In this document: piece after piece, positions 15,490 through 22,599 of the stretch
Position numbering within the stretch: the first letter of the stretch is position 1
Layout of the letters: every line of letters starts with the position of its first letter
NCBI GenBank assembly: GCA_964494655.1
Contig: CAZBRM010000003.1
Location: forward strand, 1 to 42,361
DNA from: JAHJQT01 sp964494655
Lineage (GTDB): Bacteria > Patescibacteriota > Minisyncoccia > Portnoybacterales > UBA2143
Direction of reading: 5' to 3'
DNA: 42,361 nt
Notes under the pieces: generated by a model
Told to the model about the DNA's origin: nothing
The model's input: only the letters and a program-made list of their open reading frames with translations
Database searches by the model: none
Made by a program: the position numbers and the translations under genes

Positions 15490-15775
15490 AATTAAGTCAA
15501 ATACGATTCTATTTTAAAGGAGGTGCAGTCTCCTTTTCAACTAAACTGCAAGTTGTTGAAAATTTCACTCACCTCTGGGCAGTCAGAATCTGACTGCTGG
15601 TGTATGGTTCTGGTGGCCCTCTCATGTGTCCTACGGAATTCGTCTCTTTTCTGTGTTTCCTCGTGTTTTTGTATGGGAGTCCAGGCCATGCCTTGAATGT
15701 AAGAATTAATCAAAAATTCCCCTCCGGGATGAAGAATCGTATAGGGGTTGCTTCTGGCAACCCCACGACTTAATT
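15490..15775 (+). ncRNA. Candidate retron msr-msd RNA
   Basis: A 286-nt region, clearly richer in GC than its surroundings, bounded by a perfect 9-bp inverted repeat (AATTAAGTC at 15490-15498, GACTTAATT at 15767-15775), placed like retron a1/a2. Inside are hairpins at 15516-15536 (7 bp, hiding an AAAGGAGGT), 15534-15562 (8+4 bp, exclusive with the first), 15579-15597 (8 bp, AAT loop, closed by CACC/GGTG), 15683-15693, and 15731-15771 (8-bp core GGGGTTGC plus TCGT/ACGA). No convincing branch guanosine follows a1. The assignment is inference from position and structure. Confidence 0.55.
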
Positions 15776-15810
15776 TCTTTAACAATTTTATATAAAGGAG
15801 GTCAATACTG

Positions 15811-17061
15811 ATGAGTGATTTAGATTATGGAATTAAACTGTTAGCGGATTTAATTAGTTGGTCAGAAGAAGACGTTATTAAGTCTTTGTCTTATCTAAAA
15901 GATTATCAGTATTTGCCAAGGATAAAAAAAGACGGTTCTGTAAGAAAATTATACGCACCTCATGATGAATTAAAGAGATTACAAAGAGCTCTTTTAAGAA
16001 AATTTTTTTACAGAATTTCCTTATTTGATTCTTTTAGTAGAAGATTCATGGGCGCTGTGCCCAAACGTTCTTATGTTGATAACGCAAATTTGCATTGTTT
16101 ATGTAAAATCAATTTTGATTTGAGAATAGATTTTAAAGATGCATTTCCTAGCGTTAAACAAAAACATATTAAAGAAATTCTAGAAGAGATTTTTATTAAC
16201 GAAATTAAAAGAATTCAAGGGGATGAAGAGCTTAAGTATAAAAGTGAATTGGTTGTTAAGGCTGATAGTCCCTTTTTTACCTCTCTTTTTCCATGGAAAA
16301 AAGTAAAATGGTTTAGAAAATTAATAAATAACGATAATCCAAAATATCTTGTAATATCAGATCAATTTGTTGAATTACTTGTAAAAATTGTAACTTATAA
16401 AGGAATAATGGTGCAGGGAATTCCAACTTCGCCATATTTGCTTAATATTATTATAGTTTATTCTGGGATAATAAAGAGGTTATTAAATTTATTGGAAAAG
16501 AATAAAATCTTAGTAGAAAGAGATGATGCTAAAGATAGTTCTCTTTTCTCCATATATATTGATGATTTTGTTATTTCTGCAACTAAACCGATTAATAGAT
16601 ATATAATAAGCAAAATAATTCTTGAAATAGAGAGAGGATTGATTTTTAAAGTTAATCCAAAGAAAACATTGTACTTTGACAGGCGCAGAACAGATTCTTT
16701 GATTACCGGATTGCGTATAGTTGAAATGCCTCAACATCATAGTAATCTTAAAACAAAAGAACATCTTACTGCCTTGAAAAACTTGTTAAAAAGCTTGGGA
16801 ACAAAAACAGGGGATTATAAAGGGATTTTTAAGAAAAGAATGAAAGAGCCAGATATGACGACCCATTTTGAAGCAAGATTGCCTAAGAAAAACATTAGGA
16901 AAATAAGGGGGTTAATTCATTTAGCAACGTACAATGAAGAGCTAGATGATGTGGTTAAGGGCCACATGGCAAATCTAAAACCAATATACGGAGTCAATCT
17001 GCCTAATCAGATTGCTAATCCATATAAAGAATATGTTGCCCGAATAAAGGGCCGGGGATAG
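15811..17061 (+). CDS. Retron-type reverse transcriptase
   Basis: A 416-residue RNA-directed DNA polymerase. Motifs in order: R-K-L-Y-A-P (45-50) with the L-K-R-L-Q-R helix; N-A-N-L-H (91-95), the retron NAxxH signature; motif A R-I-D-F-K-D-A-F-P-S with Asp107; motif B Q-G-I-P-T-S-P (202-208); motif C Y-I-D-D (249-252); V-N-P-K-K-T (281-286); I-T-G (298-300), a variant of retron VTG; and a C-terminal I-R-G helix region (365 onward). About 50 extra residues sit between motifs A and B compared with Ec86. No endonuclease, maturase or fused effector domain is seen. The start follows a perfect AAAGGAGGT SD. Not DGR-type (no GxxxSQ). Confidence 0.85.
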   Translation: MSDLDYGIKLLADLISWSEEDVIKSLSYLKDYQYLPRIKKDGSVRKLYAPHDELKRLQRALLRKFFYRISLFDSFSRRFMGAVPKRSYVDNANLHCLCKINFDLRIDFKDAFPSVKQKHIKEILEEIFINEIKRIQGDEELKYKSELVVKADSPFFTSLFPWKKVKWFRKLINNDNPKYLVISDQFVELLVKIVTYKGIMVQGIPTSPYLLNIIIVYSGIIKRLLNLLEKNKILVERDDAKDSSLFSIYIDDFVISATKPINRYIISKIILEIERGLIFKVNPKKTLYFDRRRTDSLITGLRIVEMPQHHSNLKTKEHLTALKNLLKSLGTKTGDYKGIFKKRMKEPDMTTHFEARLPKKNIRKIRGLIHLATYNEELDDVVKGHMANLKPIYGVNLPNQIANPYKEYVARIKGRG

Positions 17062-17085
17062 GGATTTAATCTCTATCCCTTTTTT
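17055..17085 (+). terminator. Intrinsic terminator of the RT gene
   Basis: GGGATAG (17055-17061) pairs with CTATCCC (17073-17079), extended by two inner pairs, then a T6 tract. It overlaps the RT stop codon. Confidence 0.85.
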
Positions 17086-17090
17086 AATCA

Positions 17091-17123
17091 AAAAAGAGCT
17101 ATTATCAAATAGCTCTTTTTATT
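17091..17123. terminator. Second, bidirectional terminator
   Basis: A perfect 13-bp stem (17091-17103 with 17108-17120) with loop ATCA and A/T tracts on both sides. With the preceding terminator it insulates the RT cassette from the P-type ATPase gene, whose ATG is only 16 nt further. Confidence 0.9.
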
Positions 17124-17136
17124 GTATTATATTAAT

Positions 17137-19758
17137 ATGGAAAAAATATGGCATAATTTTTCAATTAAAAAAGTTTTTAAAGAACTGAACTCTGGAATTA
17201 AAGGATTAAGCGAACAAGAAAGAGAAAAAAGATTAAAAAAATACGGTTATAATAAAATTCCTGAAAAAAAATCTTTTTCAAAAATAAAGATATTTTTAGA
17301 GCAACTCAAAAGTCCTTTAATATATATTTTATTTATTGCTGGAATAATAACATTTGTTTTAGAAGAATATTCTGACAGCATCATTATTTTTGCGGCGGTT
17401 TTTTTAAATACAATTATTGGTTATTTACAAGAAGAAAAAGCTAATGATGCTCTTGGTAAGATTAAAGAAATTCTGGAGTCAAACGCAATTGTTTTTTGCA
17501 GAGGACAAGAGAAAAATATACTTCAAAAAAAAATTGTTCCTGGCGATATTGTTTTTTTAAGAGCTGGCGATAAAGTTCCAGCTGACGCTAGAATAATAGA
17601 ATCTCATGATTTAAAAATTAACGAATCTTCTTTAACAGGAGAATGGCTGGCCTCTGATAAAAATAAAAAAGTTTTACAAAAAGGAATTCCCTTAGCTGAT
17701 AGGCGCAATATGGCTTATATGGGAACAGTAATTGAAAGTGGATGGGGGAAGGCGGTTATAGTAGGAACAGGCATAAGAACAGAAATAGGAAAAATAGCTG
17801 AAACAGTTGGGGAAACAAAAGAAGAAAAAACTCCCTATCAAAAGAAGTTATCTCGTTTTAGTAAAATTATAGGGGCAGTTATAGTTGTTATTTCAATTGC
17901 TATTTTTATTGAAGGCATTGTTACTGGAGGAGAATTTGTTGAGATGCTCACTCTTTCTGTAGCAATTTCTGTAGCTGCTATCCCAAGCGGTCTTCCTGTG
18001 GCAATGACTGTTGTTTTAGCTTTGGGTATGCAAAGGATATTAAAAAGAAAAGGATTAGTTCGAAGAATAGCTTCGGCTGAAACATTGGGAAGTACTTCAA
18101 TAATTTTAACTGACAAAACAGGTACCTTAACAGAAGCGAAAATGAAGGTAGCAGGAATCTTTACTGAAACAAATGGAACAACCTCTAATAGTAAAGCGTT
18201 GAAGATTGCTATGCTTTGCAATGAATCATTTGTTGAAAATTTTGATAAGCCGACAAAAAAATGGATTATTCATGGCAGACCCACGGAAAAGGCATTATTT
18301 TTAGCTGGTATCCAAGCAGGTCTTTCAAGAAAAAAGCTTGAAAAAAAACAGCCAATGATTGATCAGTTTCTTTTTGATCCTAATTATAGGTATGCGTTTA
18401 GTTTGCACAAACTTAATTCTAAAAAGAATATTTTGTATTTAGTCGGTTCGCCGGAAAAAGTTTTATTAATGTCTTCTTTTTTAGATATTGATGGTAAAAA
18501 GAAAAAAATGTTTTTAGCTGATATAAAGAGATTAAAATCAAAATATGAAAAGTTAACTAAAAACGGATTCAGGATAATATCAATTGCTTATAGAGAAAGC
18601 AATGATGAAAAAATAGATAATAATAAGGAGGAAAAAATAAAAGAAATGGTTTATGTTGGCTTTTTTGCTTTACATGATCCAATTAGAAAAGAAACTAAAG
18701 AAGTTATGGACACTTGCCGCAAAGCTGGAATGAAGCCCATTATTGTCACTGGAGACCATATGCTTACGGCAAAAGCAGTAGCTGAAAGGCTTGGCTTTAA
18801 AACAAATAAAGAGAATATGATGGAAGGAAGCGATTTAAATAAATTAAGCGATATGGAATTTAAAAAAATATTTAAAAATATTCAAATATATAGTCGCGTA
18901 GAGCCGATTCAAAAATTAAAAATTGTTAAAGCATGGCAAAAAGCAGGAAACGTTGTCGCTATGACAGGAGATGGGATTAATGACACTCCTGCTCTTAAAC
19001 AGGCTGATATTGGTATCGCTTTGGGGTCAGGTACTGATGTTGCCAAAGAAGTTTCTGATTTAGTGCTCTTAACTGATAATTTTAGTATTATTGAATCAGC
19101 TATTGAAGAAGGCAGAACAATTATTGATAATATTAGAAAAATAATAACGTATCTTCTTTCTGATAGTTTTACAGAAGTTGTTTTAATTAGTGTCAGCTTG
19201 TTTTTTGGTTGGCCCTTACCTGTTCTAGCAGCCCAGATTTTATGGGTTAATTTGATTGAAGATGGTCCTTTGAGTATATGTTTAGCTTTTGAAAAAAAAG
19301 AAAAAGATATTATAAAAAGAAAACCGTCTGATTATAATCTTTTTTTATTAAACAAAGAAATGAAAGTATTGATTTTAATTATTGGATTTGTGACTGATAT
19401 TATTTTACTTGGGCTTTTCTTTTTTCTTTTAAAGTATTCTGGATATGAAATTATTCATATTAGATCAATTATTTTTGCCGGTTTGACAATTGATTCTCTC
19501 TTTTATGTTTTTTCCTGTAAAAGTCTGCGTCGCAATTTATGGCATATTAATATTTTTTCAAATAAATTTTTGATTTATGCTTGGATTTTTGGAATAATAA
19601 TGCTTTTAATGGCCCTTTATATTCCTTTTTTGCAAGAACTATTAAAAACGTCAGGTTTAAACTTATTTGATTGGAGTTTAGTTTTAGGATTAGGCGCATT
19701 AAATATTATACTGATTGAATTTACTAAATGGCTGTTTATTAGTAGAAATAAAACTTAA
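17137..19758 (+). CDS. P-type cation-transporting ATPase (Ca2+/H+ ATPase-like)
   Basis: An 873-residue pump with the P2/P3 layout: N-terminal cation-ATPase domain, about ten TM helices, phosphorylation motif D-K-T-G-T (Asp326) and hinge G-D-G-I-N-D (611-616). Two key sites differ from Ca2+ pumps: the actuator TGES is T-G-E-W (167-170), and the TM4 PEGLP is P-S-G-L-P with Ser284 where Glu binds Ca2+. TM6 keeps N and D (W-V-N-L-I-E-D-G). The transported ion is therefore uncertain. An upstream TTG at 17122 would add five residues inside the terminator edge; the ATG is preferred. A CaCA exchanger follows after 4 nt. Confidence 0.88.
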   Translation: MEKIWHNFSIKKVFKELNSGIKGLSEQEREKRLKKYGYNKIPEKKSFSKIKIFLEQLKSPLIYILFIAGIITFVLEEYSDSIIIFAAVFLNTIIGYLQEEKANDALGKIKEILESNAIVFCRGQEKNILQKKIVPGDIVFLRAGDKVPADARIIESHDLKINESSLTGEWLASDKNKKVLQKGIPLADRRNMAYMGTVIESGWGKAVIVGTGIRTEIGKIAETVGETKEEKTPYQKKLSRFSKIIGAVIVVISIAIFIEGIVTGGEFVEMLTLSVAISVAAIPSGLPVAMTVVLALGMQRILKRKGLVRRIASAETLGSTSIILTDKTGTLTEAKMKVAGIFTETNGTTSNSKALKIAMLCNESFVENFDKPTKKWIIHGRPTEKALFLAGIQAGLSRKKLEKKQPMIDQFLFDPNYRYAFSLHKLNSKKNILYLVGSPEKVLLMSSFLDIDGKKKKMFLADIKRLKSKYEKLTKNGFRIISIAYRESNDEKIDNNKEEKIKEMVYVGFFALHDPIRKETKEVMDTCRKAGMKPIIVTGDHMLTAKAVAERLGFKTNKENMMEGSDLNKLSDMEFKKIFKNIQIYSRVEPIQKLKIVKAWQKAGNVVAMTGDGINDTPALKQADIGIALGSGTDVAKEVSDLVLLTDNFSIIESAIEEGRTIIDNIRKIITYLLSDSFTEVVLISVSLFFGWPLPVLAAQILWVNLIEDGPLSICLAFEKKEKDIIKRKPSDYNLFLLNKEMKVLILIIGFVTDIILLGLFFFLLKYSGYEIIHIRSIIFAGLTIDSLFYVFSCKSLRRNLWHINIFSNKFLIYAWIFGIIMLLMALYIPFLQELLKTSGLNLFDWSLVLGLGALNIILIEFTKWLFISRNKT

Positions 19759-19762
19759 TTTA

Positions 19763-20411
19763 ATGTTTTTAATTTATATTATAATTTTNNNNNNNNNNNN
19801 NNNNNNNNNNNNNNNNNNNNNNNNNNNNNNNNNNNNNNNNNNNNNNNNNNNNNNNNNNNNNNNNNNNNNNNNNNNNNNNNNNNNNNNNTGGCTTTTTAGT
19901 AAAAAAGAGAGGTTCCGTAAGGTTTATAACAACAATAAGCTTAAGCTTAAGCCAGGCCATGTATTTAAAAATATATTTTTTCTGTTTAGTTCTTTAGTAT
20001 TTTTACTTTTAGCTGCTGAAGGAATTGTTCGTTCGGTTACTTATTTTTCAGTGATTCTAAATTTACCTTTAGTATTAATAGGAATTTTAATTATCGGGCT
20101 TGGCAATGCTCTGCCAGAATTGTTTTTTACAATTCAAGCAGCCAAAAAAAGGCAAGGGCTGGATGGTTATCGGTAATTTAATGGGTTCTATTATTTTTTT
20201 AATGACTTTGGTTTTAGGCATAGTTGTTTTAATCTGCCCGATTAGAATTGTTGATTTTTCTCCTTTTGCTATTGGCCGTTTCTTTCTTATTCTTTCAGCT
20301 GTATTTTTTCTGATTTTCTTAAGAACTGGCAAAAAAATTACCAAAAAAGAGGCCTGGATTCTTTTATTTATTTATTTAATATTTGTAGTAGCGGAGATTT
20401 TGTTTTATTAA
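19763..20411 (+). pseudogene. Na+/Ca2+ exchanger (CaCA) family, gapped and frameshifted
   Basis: Begins with ATG 4 nt after the ATPase stop, runs into a 100-N gap after about 9 codons, and resumes at 19889. The second alpha-repeat is recognisable: L-G-N-A-L-P-E-L-F-F-T-I in one frame, then G-W-M-V-I-G-N-L-M-G-S in the frame one base later. Removing one A from the A7 run at about 20142-20148 restores A-A-K-K-G-K-G-W, the expected sequence. The first alpha-repeat must lie in the gap, which is thus likely longer than 100 bp. The break next to a gap suggests assembly error more than true decay. It would export cations alongside the ATPase. Confidence 0.7.
19789..19888. other. Assembly gap (100 N)
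   Basis: Exactly 100 N, the usual placeholder for a gap of unknown size. The exchanger family needs well over 100 residues before its second repeat, but only about 60 are present outside the gap, so the missing sequence is probably several hundred bases. Confidence 0.95.
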
Positions 20412-20434
20412 TTAAATTGTGTTAAATTGTGCTT

Positions 20435-21469
20435 ATGGAGTATTTGATTATTTCACTTTTGACTCTTGTTGTTATAGGTTTGATCCTGATGTTTTTTTTG
20501 CTGTTCAAAAAAAAGCCAGATAAATATAATTCTGATGGATTGTTAATACTGCAACAACAGATGAATCAATTAAGCCAGGTTTTAGACACCAAATTATCCC
20601 AGTCAGCTCAGTCAGCTCAAAAGCAATTTAGTCAAAGTTCTAAAATAATTAGAGATGTTACTGAAAAACTAACCAAGCTTGATGACACCAATAAACAGGT
20701 TGTTGGTTTCGCTGAGCAATTACAATCATTAGAAAATATTTTAACTAATCCTAAAAGACGCGGTGTTTTAGGAGAATATTATTTAGAAGAATTATTAAAG
20801 AATATTTTCAACCCTAGCCAGTATCAGATGCAGTATCAGTTTGAGGACGGACAAATAGTTGATGCAGTAATATTTTTAAAAGATAAGATGATCCCGATTG
20901 ATTCTAAGTTTTCTTTGGAGAATTATAATAGGATTATTGGAGAAAATAATCAGGACAAAAGAGTTCAATTAGAAAAGGATTTCAGGCAAGATCTGAAAAC
21001 CAGAATAGACGAGACAGCTAAGTATATTAGACCCAAAGAGGGAACTTATGAATTCGCATTTATGTTTATTCCGGCCGAAGCAATATATTATGATTTGCTG
21101 GTTAATAAAATTGGGGCGATTAAAGTTAATACAAGAAGTTTGCTTGAGTACGCCGTAAGGGAAAAACGAGTCCATATTGTTTCGCCGACTTCTTTTTTCG
21201 CTTATTTACAGACAATTTTGGAGGGATTAAGGGGAATGCAGATAGAAGAGTCAACTAAGGAAATTATTAAGTTAGTAGGAAAACTGGATAGGCATGTCAA
21301 GGGATATAGTTCATATCACAAAAAACTTGGCAATAGTATCAATACGACAATTAATATGTATAATAGCTCTTCTAGAGAATTGAAGAAAATAGATAAAGAT
21401 GTAGCTAAGATTACTGGCGGCAAGCCAGAAATAGAAATTAAGAAATTAGACAAACCTTCTTCAGAATAA
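20435..21469 (+). CDS. rmuC: DNA recombination protein RmuC
   Basis: A 344-residue protein: one N-terminal TM helix (about 3-23), a coiled coil rich in Gln and Ser (30-90), then the RmuC nuclease-like core (G-V-L-G-E-Y-Y-L-E-E-L at about 107-117, P-I-D-S-K-F-S at about 152-158, F-M-F-I-P-A-E-A-I-Y near 210). RmuC limits inversions and other rearrangements. A GTG at 20429 would add two residues; neither start has an SD. Length is somewhat shorter than in E. coli. Confidence 0.92.
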   Translation: MEYLIISLLTLVVIGLILMFFLLFKKKPDKYNSDGLLILQQQMNQLSQVLDTKLSQSAQSAQKQFSQSSKIIRDVTEKLTKLDDTNKQVVGFAEQLQSLENILTNPKRRGVLGEYYLEELLKNIFNPSQYQMQYQFEDGQIVDAVIFLKDKMIPIDSKFSLENYNRIIGENNQDKRVQLEKDFRQDLKTRIDETAKYIRPKEGTYEFAFMFIPAEAIYYDLLVNKIGAIKVNTRSLLEYAVREKRVHIVSPTSFFAYLQTILEGLRGMQIEESTKEIIKLVGKLDRHVKGYSSYHKKLGNSINTTINMYNSSSRELKKIDKDVAKITGGKPEIEIKKLDKPSSE

Positions 21470-21542
21470 ATTTTTAGAGTCAATGGGACCAAACAAATTA
21501 TAAACCACATATCTGAGATTTTGTTTTTATAAAAAAACCATC

Positions 21543-21559
21543 CCTTCCGTCTTAGAAGG
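21543..21559 (-). terminator. Weak minus-strand terminator-like hairpin
   Basis: CCTTC/GAAGG (5 bp, 7-nt loop), followed on the minus strand after a few bases by a T7 run at about 21537-21531. It could end transcripts coming from dnaB-recR, which would run antisense through rplU. Weak evidence. Confidence 0.3.
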
Positions 21560-21566
21560 CATATAC

Positions 21567-21595
21567 TTGATTTTTATACAGGATATGTATACAAT
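21567..21595 (+). promoter_or_regulatory. rplU promoter
   Basis: TTGATT (21567-21572), 17-bp spacer, TACAAT (21590-21595). The predicted start near 21602 gives a leader of about 90 nt that is almost wholly taken up by one long hairpin. Confidence 0.65.
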
Positions 21596-21620
21596 AAACG
21601 AAACAGATTGAAAATCAAGA

Positions 21621-21680
21621 ACAGTCCTTAAAATGACGTCCTTTCGCCTTTGGCTCAAGAACATCATTTTGAAGAACTGT
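21621..21680 (+). promoter_or_regulatory. Long hairpin in the rplU leader
   Basis: The arm at 21621-21636 pairs with 21664-21680: 7 continuous pairs (AAAATGA with TCATTTT), then a wobble-containing stretch and the ACAGT/ACTGT base, with one mismatch and one bulge. The 27-nt apical part can form a smaller GCC/GGC stem. It lies 12 nt before the rplU ATG, and there is no SD. Possibly autoregulatory. Confidence 0.5.
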
Positions 21681-21691
21681 CCTTGCGCGTT

Positions 21692-22027
21692 ATGTTTGCA
21701 GTAATTAAAACAGGCGGGAAGCAATATTTAGTTTCTCCTAAAGATAAAATAAAAATAGAAAAAATAGAAGCAGAAGAAGGGGGAAAAATCGTTTTTGACG
21801 AAGTTTTGTTATTGGGTAATGACGAAAAAGATATTAAGATAGGAGATCCATTAGTTAAAGGCGCTAAAGTTAATGCAAAAATTATTAGACAAGACAAAGC
21901 TAAAAAGATTATTATTTTTAAGTATAAGGCCAAAAAACGTTATCAAAAAAAAGCAGGGCATCGTCAGCCCTATACAGAAGTTGAAATATTAAAGATATTA
22001 TCTTCGTCCGCAAAAAGCGTTGCTTAA
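21692..22027 (+). CDS. rplU: Ribosomal protein bL21
   Basis: A 111-residue 50S protein. The start M-F-A-V-I-K-T-G-G-K-Q-Y is the conserved bL21 N-terminus, so the in-frame upstream ATG at 21650, which lies within the leader hairpin, is rejected. The C-terminal K-A-K-K-R-Y-Q-K-K-A-G-H-R-Q segment binds 23S rRNA. No rpmA (bL27), its usual partner, follows; instead recR runs convergently and overlaps by 30 nt. Confidence 0.95.
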   Translation: MFAVIKTGGKQYLVSPKDKIKIEKIEAEEGGKIVFDEVLLLGNDEKDIKIGDPLVKGAKVNAKIIRQDKAKKIIIFKYKAKKRYQKKAGHRQPYTEVEILKILSSSAKSVA

Positions 22028-22597
22028 TGTGTTTTCGTCAATATATTCTAAGTTGCTTCCAAATGATAAGCCGCGAGCCAAGCGGCTTGTTTTAATATTT
22101 AATGGCTTAACCATTCGTTCAATATATAAAAAGGTTGTATCTCCTTCAGTTGTAGGATTTAAAGCAAAGATTACTTCCTTAATAGATGGATTGCTTTTTT
22201 TTATTCTTTTAATTAATTCATCAATTTTTAAATTTTCAGGACCCAGTCCGTTTCCTGGAGAGATTAGTCCTCCTAATACATGATAAAGACCTGTAAATTG
22301 TTTTAATCTTTCTATCGGAGGAATATTTAAAATTGTTTCTACAACACAAATAACGCTTTTGTCTCTTTGGTTATTTGAACAAATAGAACAAAAATCATTT
22401 TCTTTATTGGCAATATTAAAACATTGAGAGCAAAGATGAACTTTTCTTTTCAAATTTTTTATTGATTCTGATAATTTTTCCAATTCTTCCTGGTTTTGAT
22501 TGATAAGATAAAAAGCCAGGCGAGTAGCAGCCCTTGGCCCTATATCGGGCAATCTGCTTAATTGTTTAACAAGATTTTGAATTGTTTCAGGAAACAT
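21998..22597 (-). CDS. recR: Recombination protein RecR
   Basis: A 199-residue protein of normal length. It has a helix-hairpin-helix (L-P-D-I-G-P-R-A-A-T-R), a four-cysteine zinc finger (C-S-Q-C and C-S-I-C, about 57-72), a Toprim domain (I-C-V-V-E-T at about 80) with the G-L-Y-H-V-L-G-G loop, and the C-terminal L-E-Y-I-D-E-N-T-L motif. RecR clamps DNA with RecO/RecF in gap repair. It lies just after dnaB (2 nt apart) and its 3' end overlaps rplU. Confidence 0.96.
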   Translation of the reverse strand: MFPETIQNLVKQLSRLPDIGPRAATRLAFYLINQNQEELEKLSESIKNLKRKVHLCSQCFNIANKENDFCSICSNNQRDKSVICVVETILNIPPIERLKQFTGLYHVLGGLISPGNGLGPENLKIDELIKRIKKSNPSIKEVIFALNPTTEGDTTFLYIERMVKPLNIKTSRLARGLSFGSNLEYIDENTLSNAFCGRR

Positions 22598-22599
22598 AA

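Noticed and set aside
15523..15696. 57-codon frame starting at GTG just after the first AAAGGAGGT upstream of the RT
   Set aside because: The GTG is inside the SD itself, so spacing is impossible, and the Cys/Ser-rich product looks non-coding.
15537..15785. 82-codon open frame on the minus strand opposite the region upstream of the RT
   Set aside because: No SD, no recognisable protein, and it lies wholly over the hairpin-rich candidate ncRNA; higher GC there makes chance open frames likely.
15811..17061. RT as part of a diversity-generating retroelement or a group II intron
   Set aside because: Motif B is QGIPTSP, not the GxxxSQ type of DGR; no Avd gene or template/variable repeat pair is seen; no maturase or endonuclease domain or intron ends are seen; NAxxH favours retron.
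20142..20148. Programmed ribosomal frameshift at the A7 run
   Set aside because: The required shift is +1 and the phase does not match a standard A-AAA-AAG slip; an assembly error near the gap is simpler.
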